This document shows positions 46,098-54,522 of a stretch of 64,000 nucleotides of DNA, piece after piece. Every line of letters starts with the position of its first letter. Position 1 is the first letter of the stretch. The DNA is from Lysinibacillus mangiferihumi. Lineage in GTDB: Bacteria; Bacillota; Bacilli; Bacillales_A; Planococcaceae. Below the pieces are notes generated by a model that was given only the letters and a program-made list of their open reading frames with translations, was not told the origin of the DNA and ran no database searches. The stretch covers positions 62,001 to 126,000 of the forward strand of contig NZ_PYWM01000007.1 in the NCBI RefSeq assembly GCF_003049665.1, in the 5' to 3' direction. Position numbers and translations under genes: made by a program.

Positions 46098-46927
46098 TGT
46101 TTTTCTTGCTCCTTCTTTACTCTATTTTTTGCTAGTATAAAGATTGGTTCTAGCTCTCCATCTTCATAAATAAATGATAATGACGTAATTGGTACTGTTC
46201 CTACCGTAAAGAAATGCATCGTCATCTGTGCTAATACATCATACCCTGTTTCATTGCGAATATCACCTAGTATTAATACATCTTGATGAGGTACAGATAC
46301 AGTCATATCTCCTTCAATTTTTGAGCGCATTTCTTTTAAAAAGCTTTCATTTAAAATACGACTGGCATCATAGCCATCATTGGCATTAACAAAATAAAAG
46401 ACATTGCCAGCTACTTCGTCTTTCTTATAATTGGTTGGCAGTTTCTTAACAGAAAAACGCGCCATTTCTCGGATTTGCTCTACAGTTAATTTTAACGTTT
46501 CTAACATGGATTCATCAATAAAGCGATACGTTTTTCCTAAATCGAGCGCATAGAAAATACGTGTTTCGGCAGTATGCTCCGTTGTGATAAAAGCATGTCC
46601 TTCTTTCGAAGCTTGCGGATAGGATGTGGCACGAATAACCGGATATATTTGCCCAGTTTGTTCAAAGCCTTGCTCCTGCTCCTGTTCCATTGCTAAAAAA
46701 GTTTGCTCAATCGTATAGACAACTTCTGCAATCGCCACTTCTTGCTTTTCATTATATTTTGCTAAAATACCTGGTAAAGAGAGCTCCATCCCTTTGTCTA
46801 GTTTTTTATGATTTAAGCGTAATTTATCTTGCTTTTTATCAAATTGAAAATCAAACTTTTGCTCATTTAACTGTTTTTTTAATAGGGACACAAGTTGCTC
46901 TGATTTTATTTGCTTCAATTCGCTCAC
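46094..46927 (-). CDS. ytpQ: DUF1444 protein YtpQ
   Basis: 277 aa, near the family length. DUF1444 members are conserved in Bacillaceae with no known activity. Seen are the helical N-terminus EQLVSLLKKQL, GMELSLPGILAKY, and the C-terminal HFFTVGTVPITSLSFIYEDG. Start uncertain: GTG at 46927 has AAAGGA too close; a TTG at codon 4 would have better spacing. It overlaps ytpR and follows a lipoprotein gene after a terminator. Confidence 0.82.
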   Translation of the reverse strand: MSELKQIKSEQLVSLLKKQLNEQKFDFQFDKKQDKLRLNHKKLDKGMELSLPGILAKYNEKQEVAIAEVVYTIEQTFLAMEQEQEQGFEQTGQIYPVIRATSYPQASKEGHAFITTEHTAETRIFYALDLGKTYRFIDESMLETLKLTVEQIREMARFSVKKLPTNYKKDEVAGNVFYFVNANDGYDASRILNESFLKEMRSKIEGDMTVSVPHQDVLILGDIRNETGYDVLAQMTMHFFTVGTVPITSLSFIYEDGELEPIFILAKNRVKKEQEKQ

Positions 46928-46943
46928 GTCCTTTCTTCATAAT

Positions 46944-46972
46944 GAAACGGCTCACATAGATTTGTGAACCGC
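46944..46972 (-). terminator. Hairpin after the lipoprotein gene
   Basis: CGGCTCACA and TGTGAACCG pair nearly perfectly just downstream of the lipoprotein stop; a short TTTCATT follows on the minus strand. Confidence 0.65.
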
Positions 46973-46988
46973 TCTTCAAACGATGCAA

Positions 46989-47507
46989 TTATTTAATCTT
47001 AACCGAATGAACGATTTTCGTCATCTCATGAAGATTATTTTCAATATTATTTGCTGGTGAAATAGTCGTCATTTTTACACCACCACTGCTGACAATTAAC
47101 TCAAATTCATCCTTATTATCTGTTTTAGACACCGCAGAGAAGCCGAAAATACCATCCTTGTCATATGTAGTTTCATTAATGACTTTCTTTGAACGATCTT
47201 CTTTTAGCAGATTATAATAAAGCTTACTATCGTCTTGTTCACGATCATTGATAAAAAGAATATAGGAATTCGTTCCTTTTGATATTAAAATATTATAGGC
47301 ATCTGAACTATCCTCAATTTTGAACTTTGACGGTAAAAAAAGTTGAATTTGACCAATTTTGTCGGTATACGCTTCAGGCTCTTCTGCAAATACCTTTTCT
47401 GTCATTTGAAGTCCACTAGCAATTTGTTCATCAACCGATTGATTACAACCCGAAAGCCCCAAAAGTAATAGCAGTAAACCTAATGCTTGAAGCCTTGCAT
47501 AAGACAT
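46989..47507 (-). CDS. Small lipoprotein, function unknown
   Basis: 172 aa. A signal peptide with a Leu-rich core and the lipobox LSGC (Cys21) marks it for lipid attachment at the outer face of the membrane. The mature part is polar, with GQIQLFLPSKFKIED and SYILFINDREQ, and looks like a compact alpha/beta domain. I do not recognise the family. AGGGAG precedes the ATG. It occupies the place near ytpQ where B. subtilis has ytpP (thioredoxin-like), but has no CxxC motif and is not that protein. Confidence 0.75.
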   Translation of the reverse strand: MSYARLQALGLLLLLLGLSGCNQSVDEQIASGLQMTEKVFAEEPEAYTDKIGQIQLFLPSKFKIEDSSDAYNILISKGTNSYILFINDREQDDSKLYYNLLKEDRSKKVINETTYDKDGIFGFSAVSKTDNKDEFELIVSSGGVKMTTISPANNIENNLHEMTKIVHSVKIK

Positions 47508-47601
47508 TTCAATCTCCCTTTCATTGCTAACTTTTTTCTATTTTAAAAAAATTCTAGATAAGTTGCAACTTCACTGCTTCGTTCTCACTAGTTCTAAGAC
47601 A

Positions 47602-48123
47602 CTATCTTTGTGCTAATGTGAACAAATATTGTCCAACAAGCAGCGCGACAATATGCTCAAACATTGTCTGTCTACTCACTATCCCTTGCGTAAAAATACC
47701 TACCGCCCCTGCGCCTTGACGAATATCTAAACGTTGCGTATATTGTTCCATTACAGGACCAAGCTCCCTGCCATCCCTTATTTCCTGGGCAATTTCTTCT
47801 GGCAAAATAATTTGTGCACCTGCTGCCGTAAACGTTGTCCCATCAGCTAATGTTAGTGCTCCCCAATTGCAGACATACATCACACCATCTATTTCAGTGA
47901 CGCCACCTTCAAGTCCAAAGGATAGTGCTGCATCGGTCGCTAGGGCTGTATTTTTTGCCCGATTGATGGCCCCTAATCTTGTTTCTTCCGTAGTTATAGG
48001 TTGGTCTGATACTTGTGAAGCGGCTTTAAAATATGTAAGATTTACTTTTTCAAAATATTGATTAACAATCGCTTGCACTGCTTGGATTTTCGCTTTATTC
48101 GTTGTCCCAATCGCTATTTCCAT
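47602..48123 (-). CDS. DUF84 family inosine/xanthosine triphosphatase
   Basis: 173 aa. The N-terminal IAIGTTNKAKIQAVQAI, TRLGAINRAKNTA, FGLEGGV and the later DIRQGAGAVGIFTQG match DUF84 (YjjX class), a fold related to Maf and ITPase. These enzymes hydrolyse non-canonical purine NTPs (ITP, XTP) and keep them out of nucleic acids. Activity is by family only. AGAGGGAT precedes the ATG. It follows ytoP after a terminator. Confidence 0.85.
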   Translation of the reverse strand: MEIAIGTTNKAKIQAVQAIVNQYFEKVNLTYFKAASQVSDQPITTEETRLGAINRAKNTALATDAALSFGLEGGVTEIDGVMYVCNWGALTLADGTTFTAAGAQIILPEEIAQEIRDGRELGPVMEQYTQRLDIRQGAGAVGIFTQGIVSRQTMFEHIVALLVGQYLFTLAQR

Positions 48124-48146
48124 TAATATCCCTCTTTCTCTACATA

Positions 48147-48175
48147 GAAAAAAGATGCCCTAAAGGCATCTTTTC
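48147..48175 (-). terminator. Terminator after ytoP
   Basis: AAAAGATGCC and GGCATCTTTT pair perfectly around a 5-nt loop with T runs on both sides. Confidence 0.9.
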
Positions 48176-48181
48176 TGTTAC

Positions 48182-49258
48182 TTATACATTAGCGCGAATC
48201 GTTTCTAATGTCGAACGATCTGCTTTTTTCACTAATTCTACGATTAATGCTTTAGCTGCTGCATAGTCATCAATATGAATGATCGATGCTGACGTATGGA
48301 TATAACGCGAGCACACACCAATCACAGCACTTGGTACACCGTCATTTGATGTATGTACGCGACCAGCATCGGTGCCGCCTTGAGATACAAAATACTGATA
48401 TGGAATATGATTAGATTCTGCCGTATCTAAAATAAACTCACGCATACCACGGTGTGTGACCATCGTACGGTCAAGTATTCGTAATAATGTCCCTTTACCA
48501 AGTTGACCAAATTGTTTTTTATCTCCGGACATGTCGTTCGCAGGTGATGCATCTAACGCGAAAAATAAATCAGGTTGAATCATATTTGCGGACACTTGAG
48601 CGCCACGCAATCCAACTTCTTCCATAACATTGGCACCTGAATATAAATGAGAAGCTAATTTTTCATCTTTCACTTCTTTCATTAATTCAATCGCCAGTCC
48701 ACAGCCGTAGCGATTATCCCACGCTTTTGCCATTATTTTTTTCGGATTGGCCATCGGCGTGAATGGACATACTGGGATGATCGACTGTCCTGGGCGAACG
48801 CCAAGAGCAATCGCATCTTCTTTATTGTCCGCGCCGACATCAATCAGCATATTTTTGATTTCCATTGGTTTTGCACGTTCTGCATCTGTAAGTAAATGCG
48901 GTGGAATGGATGAAATTACACCTGGAATTGCACCGTTTTTAGTATATACTTCTACACGTTGTGCAAGCATCACTTGGTTCCACCAGCCTCCAAGTGTTTG
49001 AAAACGAATTAATCCATTATCAGTAATAGATGTAACCATAAATGCTACTTCGTCCATATGACCTGCTACAAGTATTTTAGGGGCATCTGCTACTTCACTA
49101 TGCTTGACACCAAAAATACCACCTAAATGATCTTGGATAACCTCATCTGAGTACTTCTGTAGCTCTGAACGCATAAATGCACGTACTGCATGTTCATTGC
49201 CTGGTGCACCCGGTAATTCCGTTAAAGTTTTAAATAATTGTAATGTTTCCTCATTCAT
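48182..49258 (-). CDS. ytoP: M42 family metalloaminopeptidase YtoP
   Basis: 358 aa. Dinuclear zinc site of the M42 family is readable: [10 protein letters not shown], the bridging Asp in [22 protein letters not shown] with the catalytic Glu pair, [10 protein letters not shown] and a late [10 protein letters not shown]. The family includes glutamyl aminopeptidases and FrvX. They form large dodecameric shells that trim peptides in the cytosol. GGAGAGAG precedes the ATG. B. subtilis ytoP also neighbours ytzB. Confidence 0.92.
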   Translation of the reverse strand: MNEETLQLFKTLTELPGAPGNEHAVRAFMRSELQKYSDEVIQDHLGGIFGVKHSEVADAPKILVAGHMDEVAFMVTSITDNGLIRFQTLGGWWNQVMLAQRVEVYTKNGAIPGVISSIPPHLLTDAERAKPMEIKNMLIDVGADNKEDAIALGVRPGQSIIPVCPFTPMANPKKIMAKAWDNRYGCGLAIELMKEVKDEKLASHLYSGANVMEEVGLRGAQVSANMIQPDLFFALDASPANDMSGDKKQFGQLGKGTLLRILDRTMVTHRGMREFILDTAESNHIPYQYFVSQGGTDAGRVHTSNDGVPSAVIGVCSRYIHTSASIIHIDDYAAAKALIVELVKKADRSTLETIRANV

Positions 49259-49424
49259 GATGACTCTCTCCCCACGAAGTAGAATTTTCTTCCTTGCTTA
49301 TTGTATCATAATTATTTCAGAAGTCGAAATATTGATATATTTCATAAAAGTCCTTTGCAATGAACGTGCATTCACTCTTTGTGCTATGCTAAAATAGAGC
49401 TATAGGAAAAGGAGGAAAAAACCC

Positions 49425-49739
49425 ATGAAATTACGTGATTTTTTAATTGGTGTTGCAACAGGCCTCGCCGCGGCAGTCATTATTAAAGAAGCCAGTGAAA
49501 AAGTTTCTCCGTATGTGCCAGCAGGACAAGTACTTGAAAACATAAAAAAGGAATTTAAAAAAGATGCGCCAATAGACGGTTCTTGGATCTTTATGAAAAC
49601 AGATAATTTCACAAATGGTTTTATGACAATTCCCGTTTATCGTGGTGGTATTTCACGCATGCACGAGGGTGAAATGCAAACATTCGAGTTCGCTGCCGAC
49701 GCACGCTCTGGCGTTGTCGTAGAATTAATCGAAGTCTAA
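49425..49739 (+). CDS. ytzB: Small PepSY-type membrane-anchored protein YtzB
   Basis: 104 aa. An N-terminal hydrophobic helix (about 5-22, DFLIGVATGLAAAVIIKEA) is followed by a PepSY-like segment with GSWIFMKTDNF and TIPVYRGGIS. The size, the divergent position beside ytoP and the sequence plan fit B. subtilis YtzB. Function unknown; PepSY domains are thought to bind peptidases or pro-peptides. A very strong AAAGGAGG precedes the ATG. Ends with its own terminator just before the 21-bp repeat array. Confidence 0.75.
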   Translation: MKLRDFLIGVATGLAAAVIIKEASEKVSPYVPAGQVLENIKKEFKKDAPIDGSWIFMKTDNFTNGFMTIPVYRGGISRMHEGEMQTFEFAADARSGVVVELIEV

Positions 49740-49753
49740 ACATAATCATTTTC

Positions 49754-49797
49754 AATAGCATGTGGACATTGTGATACGTCCATATGCTATTTTCTTT
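49754..49797 (+). terminator. Terminator after ytzB
   Basis: AATAGCATGTGGAC pairs with GTCCATATGCTATT and is followed by TTCTTT. Confidence 0.85.
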
Positions 49798-49800
49798 ATA

Positions 49801-49816
49801 ACTACATATATGTAGT
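49801..49816. other. Perfect 16-bp palindrome at the edge of the repeat array
   Basis: ACTACATATATGTAGT is perfectly self-complementary and lies between the ytzB terminator and the CGCGGGTA array. It could be a protein-binding site or the edge of an inserted element. Confidence 0.45.
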
Positions 49817-49856
49817 GAAGGATGAACGATGTTGCTCAAGTTATTTTTCATTGTTT

Positions 49857-50190
49857 CGCGGGTATTCTTCTTTCTTTCGCGGGTAAATCACCTTACTCCG
49901 CGGGTATTCTTCACCCTTTCGCGGGTAAATCACCTCACTCCGCGGGTATTTCTCTCGCTTTCGCGGGTAAATCACCTCACTCCGCGGGTATTCTTCACCC
50001 TTTCGCGGGTAAATCACCTCACTCCGCGGGCATTTCTCCCTTTCGCGGGTAAATCACCTTACTCCGCGGGTATTTCTCTCGCTTTCGCGGGTAAATCACA
50101 TTACTCCGCGGGTATTCTTCACCCTTTCGCGGGTAAATCACCTTGTTCCGCGGGTATTTCTCTCACTTTCGCGGGTAAATCACACCTCAC
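49857..50190. repeat. Intergenic array of 16 CGCGGGTA units with a 21-bp step
   Basis: CGCGGGTA (once CGCGGGCA) starts at 49857, 49878, 49899, 49920, 49941, 49962, 49983, 50004, 50025, 50044, 50065, 50086, 50107, 50128, 50149 and 50170: always 21 bp apart except one 19-bp step. The 13-nt fillers alternate strictly between TTCTTCACCCTTT or TTTCTCTCGCTTT (type A) and AATCACCTCACTC (type B), giving eight 42-bp AB pairs. Outside the core the top strand has almost no G. Since 21 is divisible by 3, two frames stay open through parts of it, but the 19-bp unit shifts the frame and the peptides look like chance products. Confidence 0.95.
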
Positions 50191-50206
50191 TCCAGGCGCA
50201 CATCAA

Positions 50207-50240
50207 ATAAAAGGAGGTATATGTGTTATACCTCCTTTTA
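50207..50240. terminator. Terminator after the D-aspartate ligase gene
   Basis: AAAAGGAGGTATA pairs perfectly with TATACCTCCTTTT; on the minus strand it follows the ligase stop at 50248. It also closes the repeat array. Confidence 0.85.
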
Positions 50241-50247
50241 AGTAATC

Positions 50248-51474
50248 TTATTCTTCTAGACCTTTATTATTAAAATACTTTTTATATTTTCGGTAATAGT
50301 TTAGATTATTTAGCGTAAGCTTTACCCATCGCTTTGGATTCATATCTTTATCGAAGTAAAGTGAATTGGTGCACTTTCCTTCACGAATCAATTTTTGCGC
50401 TTCTAGTTTAAGCTTTTCGTTTGATGCGTATTTAAATAGCACACCCTTCGGAATAATCATCCATAAATGTTTATCCTCAACATATGTTAACTGTTGCTCA
50501 ATATTTAACATATGGTCATCCGCTACATATTTCATTAAATTATGACCACTTGCGGTTACATAATAGCTTGAGCGACCGTTACGTAAATTAATTTCAAATA
50601 ACTTATACTGTTTATCACGAATATCATACTTCATATCGAAGTTAGCAAAGCCTGTATAGCCGATATCCTCTAAAAAGTGGCGCACTTGATCCATCAGCGC
50701 TTTATCATATGTCGTTACGATTGCTGCATAACTACCAATTCCTTCAGGCGAATGCTCTTCCAAAATTGGGTTACCTAAGCACATTAGCTTCACTTTCCCG
50801 TCTTTCCCTACATATGCATTTAACACGCGCATATAGGAATCATCACCAGGAATGAATTCTTGAATAATCATTGTATCTTGGTAAGTGGAACTATAAATCG
50901 CTTTTAAGATAGCCGTTTTTTCCGCTTCATCATGTGCAACGAAGACCTTTTTCTTTCCTGGGAATTTACAAGCCCAATATTCCACTGAATTGGACGCTTT
51001 TAAAATAATTGGATAGTCAAATGGTGGTGTAAAGTCTTGATAGTTTTTAGCTGTGACTGTTGTTGTCCCAGGGTACTTAAAGTCGTACTTCTCACACATT
51101 TTATAAAAATTTTCTTTCAATAATATTTCATCCATTAATGACTCATCAATATAAGGTACTGTAAAGTGCTCCTGTAGAGCCGGTTTGTTTTTAATAATTA
51201 GTTTTGCATAATCATCGCCACAAGCAAGTAGCAGTAATTTTTTATCAGCGTATTGTTTTGCAACTTGTGCAAGGGCTGGTGCAAATACGTCTTGTTCATT
51301 TAAACGATCGATTTCTTGGAACTCCAATATATGGCTATCCTGTGTTGCTGTTAAATGTGAACGTCCTAATACAAGTGGCTTAATGCCATATGCTTCATAA
51401 AATGCTCGGGCCATGCCGTATGCATTCATATCTGATCCTAATAATACTGGTAAAAATGGTTGCTCCGTTGCCAT
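50248..51474 (-). CDS. D-aspartate ligase, ATP-grasp (Aslfm type)
   Basis: 408 aa. The protein resembles the Enterococcus faecium D-aspartate ligase Aslfm along its length: PVLLGSDMNAYGMARAF at the start, LLLACGDDYAKLI, ILKASNSVEYWACKF, IQEFIPGDDSYMRVLNAY, and YTGFANFDMKYDIRD with LFEINLRNGRSS carrying ATP-grasp metal ligands. Aslfm joins D-Asp to the epsilon-amino group of L-Lys in the wall precursor, making a one-residue cross-bridge. Lysinibacillus walls are known to be L-Lys-D-Asp (A4alpha), so the role fits. The match is from memory, not a search. AGAGAG lies upstream. Separate transcript with terminators on both sides. Confidence 0.85.
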   Translation of the reverse strand: MATEQPFLPVLLGSDMNAYGMARAFYEAYGIKPLVLGRSHLTATQDSHILEFQEIDRLNEQDVFAPALAQVAKQYADKKLLLLACGDDYAKLIIKNKPALQEHFTVPYIDESLMDEILLKENFYKMCEKYDFKYPGTTTVTAKNYQDFTPPFDYPIILKASNSVEYWACKFPGKKKVFVAHDEAEKTAILKAIYSSTYQDTMIIQEFIPGDDSYMRVLNAYVGKDGKVKLMCLGNPILEEHSPEGIGSYAAIVTTYDKALMDQVRHFLEDIGYTGFANFDMKYDIRDKQYKLFEINLRNGRSSYYVTASGHNLMKYVADDHMLNIEQQLTYVEDKHLWMIIPKGVLFKYASNEKLKLEAQKLIREGKCTNSLYFDKDMNPKRWVKLTLNNLNYYRKYKKYFNNKGLEE

Positions 51475-51542
51475 CGTTATTTCAACTCTCTTTTGTGTTT
51501 TAGTATAGCTTTTAGTGTATCACATTTTCCAAAATGTTCACG

Positions 51543-51572
51543 AAAAAAAAGCCCCCATACGGAGACTTTTCC
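51543..51572 (-). terminator. Terminator after the PTS IIC-like gene
   Basis: On the minus strand AAAAGTCTCC pairs with GGGGGCTTTT (two G-U pairs) and runs into eight T. Confidence 0.85.
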
Positions 51573-51573
51573 A

Positions 51574-52602
51574 TTATTCATAATGTACTTTGTAATCATT
51601 GGATGTAATCCATTTTAATTTCATCGAGAAGATTCGCAGTAAGATGACATTTAATATAATTGGTAAGGCGATAAATAATGTAACAGCTACAGTGATTGTA
51701 TAAGGTGTCCATCCGACTAAACTTAAATATTTCAACGGTCCCACAAAACCACCTAAACCGAAACCTGCACTGTATGGGGTACCTACGATTTCAAACAGCC
51801 CTGCTAATGCCCCTAATATTCCCGCAGTAATAATCATCGGAAAAGCTATTTTGGGTTTCATGAAAAAATTACGCATTTGAATTTTTGCTGACGCAACATG
51901 GGCAATGGCTGTCCCAATATTATTTGCTTTATAACTTGCAATACACATCCCAACGCCAGATGCACAAACACCGAGATTTGCTGCACCTGCACCGATGCCT
52001 GATAACATAATAACTGTCGCAACACCGATTGTAGAGATTGGTGAAATGATTAAGATAGAGAAGATCATGGCAATTAGCGAACCCATCACAACAGGTTGTA
52101 ATGTCGTTAAATGCTCAATCATAAGACCAACATAGCCTGAGCCTGTACGCACATACGGTAAAATGGCATTTCCGATTAAACCAGGTACGAACATAGCAAG
52201 TGCAGGCATTAAAAGAAGTGTAAAATCTTTCAGCTTATTTCCTAAAAATTGCACAAAAAGTACAGCCAAAGCTGTCGTAATCCCGATATTAATTACCACA
52301 CCAATACCGGCGATGGTAATGCCTGCATCCGGATCAATTGTATAGACACCGCTACCGACAAATGCAGCTAGTCCAACGCTACATGTTTGAACAGGCGTTA
52401 ATTTAAAGCAAATACCTGTCATTACACCTATCACAACTGGCAATAGACTCATAGCTAAAACCGATGTATTTAAAATAATTTCTAACTGAGGTACGTAGGG
52501 AATAATTAGTTTTAATATTTCTCCAACTAATGCGTTTGGAATTAAACAAACGACAATCCCCATACTCATACCGGTTAGTACATTATTAATAAAATTTTTC
52601 AT
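51574..52602 (-). CDS. PTS_EIIC-like membrane transporter subunit
   Basis: 342 aa with about eight to ten hydrophobic segments and many Gly-rich turns (MSMGIVVCLIPNALVGEIL, GAGAANLGVCASGVGMCIAS, TPYSAGFGLGGFVGPLKYL). This is the pattern of the PTS_EIIC_2 family, seen in genomes as a stand-alone PTS sugar transporter IIC protein. No IIA, IIB or kinase gene is near, so whether it moves a sugar by phosphotransfer is unclear. Ribosome-site spacing (AAGGGA, 12 nt) is loose. Between D-Asp ligase and ytnP. Confidence 0.75.
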   Translation of the reverse strand: MKNFINNVLTGMSMGIVVCLIPNALVGEILKLIIPYVPQLEIILNTSVLAMSLLPVVIGVMTGICFKLTPVQTCSVGLAAFVGSGVYTIDPDAGITIAGIGVVINIGITTALAVLFVQFLGNKLKDFTLLLMPALAMFVPGLIGNAILPYVRTGSGYVGLMIEHLTTLQPVVMGSLIAMIFSILIISPISTIGVATVIMLSGIGAGAANLGVCASGVGMCIASYKANNIGTAIAHVASAKIQMRNFFMKPKIAFPMIITAGILGALAGLFEIVGTPYSAGFGLGGFVGPLKYLSLVGWTPYTITVAVTLFIALPIILNVILLRIFSMKLKWITSNDYKVHYE

Positions 52603-52785
52603 TGTATTTCATTTCCCTTCTGACAATATAACGCTCGTTGATGTTATCTCAGTATATTAATATTAGACTAATCGGTCAATATAAAATATTCAGAATATTG
52701 TATACCAATATCGGTAAACAGCATATTCCATCCATAGTCAGAAAGTAGTCGTTTACAACTAGCTGAAAACTGCACAAAAAATATC

Positions 52786-52809
52786 GGTGCCAGGCACATA
52801 AACAATTAC
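52786..52809 (-). repeat. REP-like palindromic repeat, copy E
   Basis: GGTGCCAGGCAC, then ATAAACAATTAC on the plus strand, between the ytnP terminator and the PTS-like gene. Not beside a stop codon. Confidence 0.72.
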
Positions 52810-52821
52810 AGCAAGATAAAT

Positions 52822-52869
52822 AAAAAAGACTACAGACAAGCGTCAAATCTTTCGCTTGCCTATAGTCTA
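52822..52869 (-). terminator. Terminator after ytnP
   Basis: On the minus strand GACTATAGGCAAGCG pairs with CGCTTGTCTGTAGTC and leads to TTTTTTATTT. Confidence 0.9.
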
Positions 52870-52890
52870 GTTCACATGTGTGTCCTATGA

Positions 52891-53754
52891 TTAAAATGTT
52901 ATAACCGCTTGTCTGCTGCGTTCTAAATTAGCAACCATTTCCTTACCTGTTTCATTCCATTTAACCATACGATAATATGCATCATGGTAGAAAATAAAAC
53001 TGTAGCCGTTTGCTAAAGCTTCTTTCATAATGCGTTCTTTGGCAAATACACTCGTCATCGGATAATCATCATATGCTAATACCCATAATGGATTTTGATG
53101 CGCATGAGTTGGCATAATATCGGCCATATGTATCATGACCTCACCATTTTGTGACAATTTAATGATGGCATGTCCATCACTATGACCACCTGTGTGGATC
53201 ATTTCAATGCCAGGAGCTACCTCTAAAGAGCTTTCGTACGTTTCAACTAAATGCTGTACAGGCTCCCAGTTTTCTTTCCAATACGTGTTTTTCGAGCGAA
53301 TATTTGGCTCACGCATTTCATCCCACTCAATTTGTGTTACATAGATTTTGGCATTCGGGAATGTAGGAACTAAAACTTCACCTTCCCATTGCGTCAGACC
53401 ACCCGCATGATCAAAATGTAAATGTGTCATTAAAATTGCATCGATATCAGCGGTTGTTAGACCAAGCTCTTGTAAACTATCAGCTAGCGTCGATTCCTCT
53501 GTTACGCCATAGTTTCGTAGTTGCTTTTCATTTAATTTGTTAAAACCGACACCCGTATCAATAAGGTAATTTTTTTCACCATATTGAATTAAAATAGGCT
53601 CTGTTGGTAATTCAATTTGATTGTTTTCGTTTACTGGATATTTACGTGACCAAAGTGGTTTTGGTACTACGCCAAACATTGCGCCGCCATCAAGGCAAGT
53701 GACACCCCCGTTTAGCCATGATAATGTCATATTGTGAAACTTTAACTGATCCAT
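52891..53754 (-). CDS. ytnP: Metallo-beta-lactamase-fold hydrolase YtnP
   Basis: 287 aa. The zinc motif is [10 protein letters not shown] (HxHxDH), with the later [10 protein letters not shown] and [10 protein letters not shown] ligands and a final FYHDAYY. YtnP of B. subtilis is reported to act as a lactonase that inactivates signalling compounds of other bacteria; activity here is inferred. GGGGGAG precedes the ATG. It follows trmB after about 20 nt, the order found in B. subtilis, and probably shares its transcript. Confidence 0.88.
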   Translation of the reverse strand: MDQLKFHNMTLSWLNGGVTCLDGGAMFGVVPKPLWSRKYPVNENNQIELPTEPILIQYGEKNYLIDTGVGFNKLNEKQLRNYGVTEESTLADSLQELGLTTADIDAILMTHLHFDHAGGLTQWEGEVLVPTFPNAKIYVTQIEWDEMREPNIRSKNTYWKENWEPVQHLVETYESSLEVAPGIEMIHTGGHSDGHAIIKLSQNGEVMIHMADIMPTHAHQNPLWVLAYDDYPMTSVFAKERIMKEALANGYSFIFYHDAYYRMVKWNETGKEMVANLERSRQAVITF

Positions 53755-53775
53755 CCTTACTCCCCCTGCTATCTA

Positions 53776-54423
53776 TTATTTTGTAATAAATTGCGATTCT
53801 AAGCGATAAATCGGCTGACCTTTAGCAGAAAATTTCTGCTCGTATTCTGTCATAATATTATCTTCTGGCATATTTGCATGTAGGTCGAGTGATACATACT
53901 TCAGTAACATACCATATTCAGACATACTAACTAACGAATACTCGAACAGTCCACGGTTGTCCGTTTTAAAATGGATTTCCCCGTTATCCACTAGAATCGA
54001 CTCATATAATTTCAAAAAACCCTCATGCGTTAAACGACGCTTTGCATGGCGTAATTTTGGCCAAGGGTCTGAGAAATTCAAATACACGCGGTCTACATCA
54101 TTTTTTTCAAAGAATTTATTTAAATCTGCGCCATTTACTTTTAACAAACGTAAATTCGCTGGAGATTTAGCTTCAAGAATGTTTTCTAATGCGCAAACGA
54201 TGACGCTATCATAAAGCTCAATACCGATATAATTAATATCTGGATTTTGCAGAGCCATTCCGGTTACAAATTGACCCTTACCAGTACCTACTTCAATGTG
54301 TAATGGGTGATCGTTGCCAAAAACCGCTTGCCAATTTCCTTTAAAGTCTTCAGGATTTGGAATAATCACCTCTGGATGATTTGTAATCATTTCCTCTGCC
54401 CAAGGCTTATTTCTTAATCTCAA
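53776..54423 (-). CDS. trmB: tRNA (guanine-N7-)-methyltransferase TrmB
   Basis: 215 aa. SAM-binding [28 protein letters not shown], and the catalytic [17 protein letters not shown] region with YRLE near the C-terminus are all diagnostic. It methylates G46 in the variable loop of tRNA. The start is TTG at 54423, with GAGGAAG 6 nt upstream. First of a two-gene unit with ytnP. Confidence 0.96.
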   Translation of the reverse strand: MRLRNKPWAEEMITNHPEVIIPNPEDFKGNWQAVFGNDHPLHIEVGTGKGQFVTGMALQNPDINYIGIELYDSVIVCALENILEAKSPANLRLLKVNGADLNKFFEKNDVDRVYLNFSDPWPKLRHAKRRLTHEGFLKLYESILVDNGEIHFKTDNRGLFEYSLVSMSEYGMLLKYVSLDLHANMPEDNIMTEYEQKFSAKGQPIYRLESQFITK

Positions 54424-54474
54424 TTTTCTTCCTCATTTCTTAATAGTGAAATTATTGATTTTTTATAGTATAAC

Positions 54475-54522
54475 GTAAAAACGTCATATTCGCATGAAAT
54501 TATTGCGAAATGACGTTTTTTG
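54475..54522 (-). terminator. Terminator overlapping the ytlR stop
   Basis: On the minus strand AAAACGTCAT pairs with ATGACGTTTT, with an inner TCGCA/TGCGA stem; the left arm encodes the last residues of YtlR. A T run follows. Confidence 0.8.

Noticed and set aside
46989-47507. YtpP thioredoxin-like protein, expected beside ytpQ
   Set aside because: The protein has a lipobox and no CxxC motif, so it is listed as an unrelated lipoprotein.
49857-50190. CRISPR array
   Set aside because: The repeats are only 8 nt with 13-nt fillers that themselves repeat in two types; no cas genes are in the window.
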